DNA of 6,223 bases from Phycisphaerales bacterium (GTDB lineage Bacteria; Planctomycetota; Phycisphaerae; SM23-33), in NCBI GenBank assembly GCA_003485185.1, contig DNAS01000046.1:1-6223 (forward strand), in the 5' to 3' direction. Below, in pieces: positions 1 to 5,663 of the stretch; the first letter of the stretch is position 1; every line of letters begins with the position of its first letter. The notes under the pieces are model-generated. The model made no database searches and was not told the DNA's origin. It saw only the letters and a list, made by a program, of their open reading frames with translations. A program made the translations under genes and the position numbers.

Positions 1-20
1 ACGTCCGAACGTGAAATGCT

Positions 21-1178
21 CTATTTTGCCTCGCGGGAGATGCCGTCGCAGCCGGGTGGGATCGCACCGGCGATCTGTTCGTAGAGTCGTTCGTGGGCCT
101 CGACGAACGCCCGGATTGCGAACTGCTGGGTGGCGCGGCGTCGCCCGGCCCGGCCCAGCGCGGCCCGGATCGCCCCGTCCGCACAAAGGCGTTCGATGGC
201 ATTGGCCAGCGCCGCCGGATCGTCCGGAGGAACGAGCAGCCCGACCGTCTCGTCCACGACGTCCCGCAGGCCGTCCACCCGCGTGGCAATGACGGGCAGA
301 CCCGCGGCCAGCGCCTCGCCGGCCGCCAGAGGCCAGCCCTCCCACCGGCTGGGCATCACCAGCACATCGACGGCAGAGAGCACCGCCGGCACGTCGTGGA
401 TGAACCCCAGGTCGCGACATCGCGCCCCCGCGGGTGTGAGGAGGAAATGATCGAGCAGCAGGCGTTGCGGACCGCGCCCGGCGAAGATGACCCGCGCCGC
501 CTTTCCTCCCCCGACCAGCAGTTCCAGCGCCGCCAGCAGCACGTCCAGGCCCTTCTGAACGTCCAGGCGTCCGACGAAGGCCGGCAGCACCTCGTCGTCG
601 CCGACGCCCCACTCGCGCCGCAGGCGGACGCGGGCGGATTCGTTTCGCGCATAGGCGTCCGTGTCGATTCCGTTGGGAATCACCGTGTAACGTTCCGCCG
701 CCAGGCCGGTCCGCCGGGCGTGCTGCCGACGGACCGATTCCGACACGCAGACGATCCGCTCGCACCGCCCCGCGCCCAGACGGGCCCAGGCGAACCGCCA
801 GGGGCGGAACCGCTTCTCCGCCACGTGCACGGTGTGGACCAGGTGCGGCACGCCCGCCGCGGCAGCCGCAAGGCGACCCGCAAGGTCCGCGTGGAACAGG
901 TGCGTGTGCAGCAGGTCGATGCACTCGGCCCGCAACCAGCGAACCAGGCCCGCCAGCTTGAACAGGTCCCACTTGCCGCGGACGTCGAGCACGCGCGTGG
1001 GAACGCCCGCCGCCGCGAGCCAGTCGGCCACCTCGCCGCCGCGCAGCGCCGCCACCCGCACGTCGAACCGCGCGGGGTCCAGCCGTCGCGCCAGCTCGAA
1101 CACGCACCGCTCCGCCCCGGCAGGACGAAGCTCCGTGATGAGCTGGCAGATGCGGATTTTCCTCGGCGCTGCGTCCAT
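21..1178 (-). CDS. GT4-family glycosyltransferase (GT-B fold)
   Basis: Predicted cytoplasmic or membrane-associated retaining glycosyltransferase that moves a sugar from a nucleotide-sugar donor to an envelope glycan, lipid or small-molecule acceptor; the actual substrates cannot be read. The 385-residue protein has the usual length and order for family 4. The N-terminal acceptor domain has the glycine loop PAGAER (residues 19-24) and HTHLFHADLAG (91-101). The linker has VSES (145-148) and IPNGID (167-172). The C-terminal donor domain has FVGRLDVQKG (201-210), FAGRGP (232-237) and PSRWEGWPLAAGE (276-288), which contains the EX7E pair E280/E288. The frame is open upstream to 1238, but I chose the ATG at 1178 because GGAG stands five bases before it and the protein then begins with the expected first beta strand (KIRICQLI). 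It lies 140 bases downstream of the membrane-protein gene on the same strand. The family call is secure; the pathway is not. Confidence 0.93.
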   Translation of the reverse strand: MDAAPRKIRICQLITELRPAGAERCVFELARRLDPARFDVRVAALRGGEVADWLAAAGVPTRVLDVRGKWDLFKLAGLVRWLRAECIDLLHTHLFHADLAGRLAAAAAGVPHLVHTVHVAEKRFRPWRFAWARLGAGRCERIVCVSESVRRQHARRTGLAAERYTVIPNGIDTDAYARNESARVRLRREWGVGDDEVLPAFVGRLDVQKGLDVLLAALELLVGGGKAARVIFAGRGPQRLLLDHFLLTPAGARCRDLGFIHDVPAVLSAVDVLVMPSRWEGWPLAAGEALAAGLPVIATRVDGLRDVVDETVGLLVPPDDPAALANAIERLCADGAIRAALGRAGRRRATQQFAIRAFVEAHERLYEQIAGAIPPGCDGISREAK

Positions 1179-1183
1179 GTTCG

Positions 1184-1187
1184 CTCC
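1184..1187 (-). promoter_or_regulatory. Shine-Dalgarno for the glycosyltransferase
   Basis: GGAG on the minus strand, five bases before the ATG at 1178. It decides this start over the in-frame upstream ATG at 1238, which would add 20 residues rich in Arg, His and Trp that have no counterpart in the family. Confidence 0.6.
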
Positions 1188-1285
1188 GCGCTGGCTGTGG
1201 CGACGCCAACGGATGTGCGGTTTCCCTGCCCAAACCATTGAATCGGGCCGCGCTGAGCAACGCCAGCGAAATCACGCGGACCTGG

Positions 1286-1320
1286 CCCGCGGGACCATTA
1301 TGGTGATCCGCAATCGGATC
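1286..1320. repeat. Three contiguous palindromes between the membrane-protein and glycosyltransferase genes
   Basis: Reading the plus strand, CCCGCGGG (1286-1293), ACCATTATGGT (1294-1304) and GATCCG-CAAT-CGGATC (1305-1320) follow one another with no spacer. Each is a perfect dyad; the last has a 6-bp stem and a 4-base loop. The outermost dyad starts inside the stop codon of the membrane-protein gene. No T-run follows on either strand, so it is not a standard intrinsic terminator. The central dyad holds CATAAT on the minus strand (1297-1302), which matches five of six bases of a -10 box for the glycosyltransferase, but no -35 is visible at the right distance. It could be an operator overlapping a promoter, an mRNA-stabilising hairpin, or chance. 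The rest of the gap, 1179-1285, shows nothing else I can support except the ribosome binding site. Confidence 0.5.
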
Positions 1321-2005
1321 ATTCGCCCCCCTCGGGCTGGCTCTTCTTCGCGAGGGCCTTGCGGCGCTGGCGGACATGCCAGAGCGCCATGCCCGTGCCC
1401 ACCAGCGCGCCGACGTACCCGCCCAGGTGGATGCCCCAGACGGCCATGAAGCGGTACGGGCGGAAGGTGTCCTCCCGCACCATCGCCCGGAAGTCCTCCG
1501 ATGCCCACGTCAGCAGGCCCGCGCGGCCCAGAATTCCGCCGATCGCGCCCAGCATCGCCGCCGTCGCCAGCGGAAGCAGCATCAGGCGGAGCAGTTCGCG
1601 GTAGGCGAGTCGCGGCCGGTTCGGGCGCGGATTGTTGACCAGCAGCACGGCGGCGCCCATGAGCAGACCCGCCCACCACGTCGCCTGCACGCCGACGAGG
1701 ACGGCTTCGAGCCGGGCAGCCGGCATGTCCACGTCCATTGGCTCCCGCAGCAGGTGGTACAGTTCCTTGCCGTAGACGAAATACTCCCACGAGATCGTCA
1801 GCGTGATCTGGTCGTTGGCCACGCCGTACGCGCCGGCGACCGCCGTCGCCGCGAGCAGGAACAGGTATTCGCGCCAGCGTTCGCCCGCCCAGCCGCGCCG
1901 CCGCACGTCCCACGCCAGCAGCCCCAGCAGCACCGCCGCGCCCGCGCCGATGCGCCACACCGTGCCCTGCTCGGAAACCAGCCAACGCCATAGGTCGGAA
2001 ATCAT
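1319..2005 (-). CDS. Uncharacterised five-helix integral membrane protein (DQIT/EYF motif family)
   Basis: Function unknown. The 228-residue protein has five likely transmembrane helices at about residues 16-32, 47-63, 102-123, 138-160 and 187-211, and a short basic C-terminal tail (RQRRKALAKK). Motifs that I recall from a widespread uncharacterised bacterial membrane family are present in order: YGVANDQIT (60-68) and EYF (74-76) after helix 2, QATWWAGLLMG (107-117) in helix 3, GAIGGILG (153-160) in helix 4, and RFMAVWGIH (185-193) followed by GGYVGALVG (195-203) in helix 5. Polar residues at membrane edges (D65, Q66, E74, H193) could form a functional site; that is inference. The start at 2005 is preceded by AAAGGCGAGG and gives a sensible N-terminus; the upstream open extension to 2107 is hydrophilic and overlaps the divergent promoter region. 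It shares its strand with the glycosyltransferase, so co-transcription is possible. A rhomboid protease was considered and rejected because there is no GxSG serine. Confidence 0.85.
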   Translation of the reverse strand: MISDLWRWLVSEQGTVWRIGAGAAVLLGLLAWDVRRRGWAGERWREYLFLLAATAVAGAYGVANDQITLTISWEYFVYGKELYHLLREPMDVDMPAARLEAVLVGVQATWWAGLLMGAAVLLVNNPRPNRPRLAYRELLRLMLLPLATAAMLGAIGGILGRAGLLTWASEDFRAMVREDTFRPYRFMAVWGIHLGGYVGALVGTGMALWHVRQRRKALAKKSQPEGGE

Positions 2006-2009
2006 CGCG

Positions 2010-2019
2010 CCTCGCCTTT
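2010..2019 (-). promoter_or_regulatory. Ribosome binding site for the membrane-protein gene
   Basis: The minus strand reads AAAGGCGAGG, with GAGG four bases and AAAGG nine bases before the ATG at 2005. Either half could pair with the 16S rRNA tail. It supports this start over the longer frame. Confidence 0.45.
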
Positions 2020-2045
2020 CGCCGGAATTGTTTCCGTCGCCGGTC

Positions 2046-2074
2046 AGGCTATCGGCGCAAAGCCGCCTGTGCAA
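2046..2074 (-). promoter_or_regulatory. Possible weak promoter for the membrane-protein gene
   Basis: On the minus strand TTGCAC (2074-2069) and TAGCCT (2051-2046) are 17 bases apart, each matching three of six consensus bases. It is placed correctly, about 40 bases ahead of the start codon. Its -35 overlaps the candidate -35 of the divergent radical SAM gene (2068-2073), so the two would compete if both are real. The match is weak enough to be chance. Confidence 0.2.
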
Positions 2075-2096
2075 GCGGCGCGTCTCGTGGTACGAT
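2068..2096 (+). promoter_or_regulatory. Possible promoter for the B12-binding radical SAM gene
   Basis: TGTGCA (2068-2073) and TACGAT (2091-2096) are separated by 17 bases. The -10 matches four of six consensus bases and is preceded by GG, as in the stronger GGTATAAT ahead of the next gene. Transcription would begin near 2103, giving a leader of about 20 bases that holds the Shine-Dalgarno at 2113. The -35 half is weak. Confidence 0.35.
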
Positions 2097-2112
2097 GCGC
2101 CCGTCACGCAAC

Positions 2113-2116
2113 GGAG
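2113..2116 (+). promoter_or_regulatory. Shine-Dalgarno that fixes a GTG start
   Basis: GGAG stands six bases before the GTG at 2123. The alternative in-frame start, a GTG at 2069, lies upstream of the candidate -10 box and adds 18 residues before the first beta strand, so 2123 is preferred. Confidence 0.65.
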
Positions 2117-2122
2117 CAGGCA

Positions 2123-3448
2123 GTGCAGATTCTCATCCTACAGTTCGTGGACCCCGCCCGGACCGACGGGCAGGCGGAGTTTTCCCATCCCATTGGCGTG
2201 ATGTCGGCGATGCTGAAGGCGGACGGATTCGAGACCTCGCTGGCCGCCCTGCCGGGATTCGCGCCGGCGGCGCTGCGCGAGACGATTCTCCGCCAGCGCC
2301 CGCAATACGTGCTGGCCGAGTTGGACGTATGGAACGTTTCGGCCGCGCGGCGGACCATCGGCGAGATCGCCCAGCAGTACGCCCTTCCGGTGGCGGTGTT
2401 CGGGACGCACGCGACGTGCAGCCCCGAGCCGGCCGTCAGCATTCCCGGCGTGCACGCCCTGCTGCGCGGGGAGTACGAGCAGTCGGCTGTTGCGATGCTC
2501 CGGGCCGTGCGGGACGGCGCGGACCCGGCCGGGCTGGAAGGCGTCTGGGTGCACACCGACAGCGGGTTGGCGCGGGGCGCCCTCCGCGCGCCGGCGCCGC
2601 TCGATTCGCTGCCTTTCCCCGATCGCGGGCTGTTCGACTTCGGGCGGATCGTGCGGGCCACGCGCGAGGCGCCGTTCAAGGTCGCGCGGGGCTGCCCGCA
2701 CTGGTGCGCCTACTGCGTTAACGACTGGTACGCCGACCTCTACGGCGACCCGCCCGTCCGCCGCCGAACCGTCTCCCACGTGCTCGACGAGATCGACAAG
2801 GTCCGCGCCGACTGGCCGGGCGTCGAGAGCGTCAAGTTTTACGACCACGCGTTCGCCGACGACGACGCCTGGCTGGAGGAGTTCGCGCGGGAATACCCCC
2901 GCCGCTGCGGGCTGCCTTGGCGCTGCCACGTCCGCCTGATCGACGTGACGGAGCGGCGGGCGGAGCTTCTGGCGCTCGGCGGGTGCCGCTGGGCGCACAC
3001 GCACCTCGGCTCGGGCAGCCGCTTCATCCGCGAGGAAGTCCTCTCCATGTTCCCGTCCGACGACAAGATCGTCGCCGCCTGCCGGACGCTTCGCGCCGCG
3101 GGGCTCCGCGTGGCGGGCGAGGTGTTCCTCGGCACGCCGTACGAGTCGGAGATCACGCTCGAGGAGACGCTCTCGCTGGTCCGCCGAACCGAACTGGACG
3201 CGGTGGACCCGCGGGTGTTCTTCCCCGCGCCGGCGACGCGGGCGGCTGAACTGTGCGAAGAAAACGGGTGGATCAGCGGACGGGGCGACGAGAACTACTG
3301 GCTGGGGCGCAGCGTGCTGGACATGCCCTCGCTTCCGGCGGCGCAGATCGACGCCGCCATGGCGGCGTTCCGCTCGCGTCTGAAACGCCCGCAAGAGACC
3401 GCGCTGCGCCGCCTGCTGGACAAGTTCCGCCCGCGCGGCGATAGATGA
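2123..3448 (+). CDS. B12-binding-domain radical SAM protein
   Basis: Predicted iron-sulfur enzyme that cleaves S-adenosylmethionine to start radical chemistry; substrate unknown. The 441-residue product begins at a GTG. Residues 1-140 form a Rossmann-like domain of the type found before B12-dependent radical SAM cores: the first strand MQILILQF, SHPIGVMSAML (21-31), GTHAT (94-98, the usual GGPHAT position) and RGEYE (115-119). The family linker PFPDRGLFD precedes the core. The cluster-binding motif is CPHWCAYC (C191, C195, C198; CX3CX2C). Later core landmarks are LGSGS (295-299) and the strand and turn GEVFLGTPYE (332-341). The DxHxxG cobalamin-ligand motif is not visible, as in many members that may bind B12 base-off without a protein ligand or not at all. 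It is divergent from the membrane-protein gene and is followed at once by a second radical SAM gene. Relatives include methyltransferases, cyclases and lipid- or pigment-modifying enzymes, so no specific reaction is assigned. Confidence 0.88.
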   Translation: MQILILQFVDPARTDGQAEFSHPIGVMSAMLKADGFETSLAALPGFAPAALRETILRQRPQYVLAELDVWNVSAARRTIGEIAQQYALPVAVFGTHATCSPEPAVSIPGVHALLRGEYEQSAVAMLRAVRDGADPAGLEGVWVHTDSGLARGALRAPAPLDSLPFPDRGLFDFGRIVRATREAPFKVARGCPHWCAYCVNDWYADLYGDPPVRRRTVSHVLDEIDKVRADWPGVESVKFYDHAFADDDAWLEEFAREYPRRCGLPWRCHVRLIDVTERRAELLALGGCRWAHTHLGSGSRFIREEVLSMFPSDDKIVAACRTLRAAGLRVAGEVFLGTPYESEITLEETLSLVRRTELDAVDPRVFFPAPATRAAELCEENGWISGRGDENYWLGRSVLDMPSLPAAQIDAAMAAFRSRLKRPQETALRRLLDKFRPRGDR

Positions 3449-3477
3449 TTGGCCTGCCCTTCGCGCGCGGGTATAAT
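3449..3477 (+). promoter_or_regulatory. Sigma-70-like promoter for the second radical SAM gene
   Basis: TTGGCC (3449-3454), a 17-base spacer and a perfect TATAAT (3472-3477). The -35 matches four of six bases and starts one base after the TGA of the upstream gene. Transcription would begin near 3484, leaving a leader of about 42 bases before the ATG at 3526. It indicates that the second radical SAM gene can be expressed separately from the first. Confidence 0.7.
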
Positions 3478-3525
3478 GCGGCGCGCCGGGTGAGATCGGC
3501 ATTTTTGTTTTTCGGACGAAAAGCG

Positions 3526-4548
3526 ATGATCTCGACGTTCGACAAGAAATGGCGGCTGTTCCGCGCCTGGGCGGGCCGGCACCCCGTCTGGTGTGCCTGG
3601 CAGGTGACGTACCGGTGCAACTTCCGCTGCCGGTTCTGCGGCTACTGGCACGACTCCCTGGGGCGGGCGCCCGAACCGACTGTCGCCGATTACGCCGAGG
3701 GCGCCCGCAAGCTCGCGACGATGGGCACGCTGCTGATCTCGCTGGCCGGGGGGGAGCCCATGCTCCGCACCGACCTGCCGGAGATCGTCCGCGCGATCGG
3801 GACGTACCACTTCCCGTTCGTGACGACCAACGGGTGGTTCGTCACGCCGCAGACCGCGCGCGAGCTGATGCGCGCGGGCGCCTGGGGCGTGAGCGTGAGC
3901 ATCGACTACGCCTCGCCCGACCGTCACGACCGTCGGCGCGGCGTCGACGGCGCATGGGCCCAGGCGTGGCGCGCGGTGGAGCTGCTCTCGGCGGCGCGCG
4001 TGCACAAGTGGCAGCGCGTGAACGTGATGGCCGTCCTGATGGACGACAACCTCGACGACATCGAGCCGCTGCTGGAGCAGGCGGCGCGGCGCGGCGCGTA
4101 CTTCATGGTCCAGCCGTACGGACATCTCAAGACCGGCTCGCGCGAGTACGCCCACAACGACGGGCCGGTTTCCCCTCGCCTGCTGGCTCTCCAGCGCCGC
4201 CGCCCGAATTTCCTGTCCAATCCGTACTACCTGGGGCGGTTCGACAAGTTCCTGCACGGCGGGGTGCCGGACTGCCGCGCGGGGCGGGCGTTCTTCAACA
4301 TCGACTCCGCGGGCAACATCGCCATTTGCGTCGAGCGGAAGGACCGTCCGGTGGCCAATCTCTGGGCTGACGATATTCGGACGATCCGGCGGCGGCTTCG
4401 CGCCGACGCCGCCGGAAACCGCTGCGCCGACTGCTGGTACAACTGCCGCGGCGAGATCGAAAGCCTCTACGACCCGCGCGGTGTGCTCGCCTCGCTGCCG
4501 ACCCTCCTGATGGACCGCGGAAAGGCCCTCGCCCCGCGCTCGCCGTGA
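3526..4548 (+). CDS. Radical SAM protein with SPASM/twitch-like C-terminus
   Basis: Predicted S-adenosylmethionine radical enzyme with one or more auxiliary iron-sulfur clusters; substrate unknown. In the 340-residue protein the radical SAM cluster motif is CNFRCRFC (C31, C35, C38), in the context QVTYRC, and the SAM-binding GGEP is at 75-78 in ISLAGGEPMLR. Strand motifs TTNGW and GVSVSIDYA follow. The C-terminal region carries a second cysteine set: C250, then CX12GX4C to C268, then CX2CX3C (C300, C303, C307). This matches the start of a SPASM pattern but is shorter than the full seven-cysteine version, so twitch-like is the safer term. SPASM enzymes act on peptides, cofactors (as PqqE does) or proteins; no precursor peptide is visible nearby. 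An ATG at 3445 overlaps the previous stop and would add 27 residues, but those codons are the promoter sequence; I therefore use 3526, although the ribosome site before it (GGACGAAAAG) is weak. Confidence 0.88.
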   Translation: MISTFDKKWRLFRAWAGRHPVWCAWQVTYRCNFRCRFCGYWHDSLGRAPEPTVADYAEGARKLATMGTLLISLAGGEPMLRTDLPEIVRAIGTYHFPFVTTNGWFVTPQTARELMRAGAWGVSVSIDYASPDRHDRRRGVDGAWAQAWRAVELLSAARVHKWQRVNVMAVLMDDNLDDIEPLLEQAARRGAYFMVQPYGHLKTGSREYAHNDGPVSPRLLALQRRRPNFLSNPYYLGRFDKFLHGGVPDCRAGRAFFNIDSAGNIAICVERKDRPVANLWADDIRTIRRRLRADAAGNRCADCWYNCRGEIESLYDPRGVLASLPTLLMDRGKALAPRSP

Positions 4549-4589
4549 CGGGCGGCGAATTCCGGAAACCCTTTGCGCCCTGCCCGCGA

Positions 4590-4595
4590 TATAAT
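4590..4595 (+). promoter_or_regulatory. -10 element ahead of the metallophosphoesterase gene
   Basis: A perfect TATAAT within GCGATATAATAAGGG, 43 bases before the ATG at 4639. No recognisable -35 lies 15-19 bases upstream (that stretch reads GAAACCCTTT), and there is no TGn extension, so recognition would need an activator or an alternative mode. Ahead of it, TTCCGGAA (4560-4567) is a short perfect palindrome that could be a binding site, or chance. Confidence 0.45.
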
Positions 4596-4638
4596 AAGGG
4601 AGCGAGAGGATCTCCGCGGACTTGCTGAAAACTTTGAC

Positions 4639-5550
4639 ATGAACGAGATCATTTTTTCATCCTACGGCCGGCAGCTTTTTTCCCGCACCGGGGTCAAGCG
4701 CATGCTCTGGTCGGCCGCCAAGACGGTCGCGCTGGGCGGGATGTTCGTCTGGAGTTTCGAGGACCACTGGTTGCGGATCGAGCGGCGCGAGATGCCGCTG
4801 CGGGGGCTCGGGCCCGACCTTGACGGCGCCACGATCGCCCATGTGTCCGACCTGCACCTGAGCCCGATCGTGATGGAGCGCTACCTGCACCACTGCGTCA
4901 ACGCCATCAACGAGCTGGGCGTGGACTTCGTGGCGATCACGGGCGACTTCATCACGGGTCCGCGCCAGTACGCCCGGCGGATCGCCCGTGCCCTGAAGCA
5001 CCTGAGTCCGCGCGTCGCCACCATCGCCTGCCTGGGCAACCACGATTACGGAATCTTCCACCCCAGCGGGTTCGGGCAGACGCGGGGGCTGGCGGACTTC
5101 CTCTCCGAGCAGTTGGGGCATTCCGACATCTTCGTGATGCTCAACGAGTCGCGGACCTTCCGCGTGGGAAATTCGCTCCTCCAGTTCGTCGGCGTGGAGG
5201 ACTACTGGTCGCCGCGGTTCAACCCCCTGCTGGCGTTCGAGATGACCATGTCGCACATTCCGACCGTCGCGCTGGTGCACAACCCCGACGCCGCCGTCCA
5301 GGTCGCCCATTGCGGGGCGCAGTGGGTGCTCGCCGGGCACACGCACGGATCGGTCATGCCCGACGGTCGCGTCGGCGGAAAGGTCCTGCCCACGGCGAAC
5401 CGGCAGTTCTCGGCCGGGCAATACTCCCTCGGCGACGATCGGCATCTGTACGTCAACCGCGGTCTGGGCTACGGCCGGCGCTGGAACCTCAACACCCGCC
5501 CCGAGGTGACGGTCTTCACGCTCCGCGCCGCCGAGGCCCCGGTGGGGTAA
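4639..5550 (+). CDS. Membrane-anchored calcineurin-like metallophosphoesterase (YkuE/YaeI/LpxG type)
   Basis: Predicted two-metal phosphoesterase tethered to the cytoplasmic membrane. The 303-residue protein has an N-terminal segment (residues about 22-40, MLWSAAKTVALGGMFVWSF) that looks like one membrane anchor, then the family's entry strand and all the metal-binding blocks: SDLH (D71, H73), GDF (D103), GNHD (N134, H135), VHNPD (H214) and GHTHG (H234, H236). All ligands are intact, so the enzyme should be active. Characterised relatives of this architecture include B. subtilis YkuE, E. coli YaeI and chlamydial LpxG, which hydrolyses UDP-2,3-diacylglucosamine in lipid A synthesis; motifs alone cannot choose between them. 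The frame is open back to a TTG at 4573, but that stretch contains the TATAAT at 4590. The ATG at 4639 has no Shine-Dalgarno in range. The ATG at 4702 (M22) is an alternative that would keep the anchor and every motif. Confidence 0.9.
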   Translation: MNEIIFSSYGRQLFSRTGVKRMLWSAAKTVALGGMFVWSFEDHWLRIERREMPLRGLGPDLDGATIAHVSDLHLSPIVMERYLHHCVNAINELGVDFVAITGDFITGPRQYARRIARALKHLSPRVATIACLGNHDYGIFHPSGFGQTRGLADFLSEQLGHSDIFVMLNESRTFRVGNSLLQFVGVEDYWSPRFNPLLAFEMTMSHIPTVALVHNPDAAVQVAHCGAQWVLAGHTHGSVMPDGRVGGKVLPTANRQFSAGQYSLGDDRHLYVNRGLGYGRRWNLNTRPEVTVFTLRAAEAPVG

Positions 5551-5603
5551 ACGCTTCGATCGCTTCCTACGAATTCCGCTCTGACCGAATCGCGTGAAAA
5601 CGC

Positions 5604-5632
5604 AAGACACTCCACTCCGCTCGCGGTACACT
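5604..5632 (+). promoter_or_regulatory. Probable promoter for the sppA-like gene
   Basis: AAGACA (5604-5609), a 17-base spacer and TACACT (5627-5632), each matching four of six consensus bases. Predicted start of transcription is near 5639, about 25 bases before the ATG and just ahead of the ribosome site. The preceding stretch 5551-5603 shows no convincing terminator for the upstream gene. Confidence 0.45.
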
Positions 5633-5651
5633 ACAGCCGTCCGCACAGACA

Positions 5652-5656
5652 AGGAG
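5652..5656 (+). promoter_or_regulatory. Strong Shine-Dalgarno for the sppA-like gene
   Basis: AGGAG within CAAGGAGAACGACC, seven bases before the ATG at 5664. It is the best ribosome site in the window and fixes the start. Confidence 0.8.
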
Positions 5657-5663
5657 AACGACC

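Noticed and set aside
93..1241. Long open frame on the plus strand opposite the glycosyltransferase
   Set aside because: Arg/Gln/His/Pro-rich translation without family motifs; the minus strand encodes a complete GT4 enzyme with EX7E.
1319..2005. Rhomboid intramembrane protease
   Set aside because: The HLGGYVGALVG stretch in the last helix resembles the rhomboid histidine helix, and GAIGG resembles its serine helix, but the serine is Ile. The DQIT, EYF and ATWW motifs fit a different uncharacterised family.
2138..3502. Long open frame of about 450 codons on the minus strand opposite the first radical SAM gene
   Set aside because: The translation is a low-complexity run of Arg, Ala, Gly, His and Pro with no domain motifs, typical of an antisense shadow in high-GC DNA; the opposite strand carries an intact radical SAM protein.
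2123..4548. RiPP (radical SAM-modified peptide) biosynthetic cluster
   Set aside because: A SPASM-like enzyme invites this reading, but the gaps at 3449-3525, 4549-4638 and 5551-5663 contain no convincing short precursor gene with its own ribosome site, and no RRE domain or transporter is present in the window.
4560..4580. Intrinsic terminator after the second radical SAM gene
   Set aside because: TTCCGGAA is only a short palindrome with no following T-run, and the GGGCG/CGCCC pairing around it has a 21-base loop; not enough to call a terminator.
5552..5566. Direct repeat CGCTTC-GAT-CGCTTC after the phosphoesterase stop
   Set aside because: Six-base repeat, expected by chance at this length and composition; no associated att site or element.
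4657..5652. Open frame of about 330 codons antisense to the phosphoesterase
   Set aside because: No recognisable motifs and biased composition; the plus strand has every metal ligand of a calcineurin-like enzyme.
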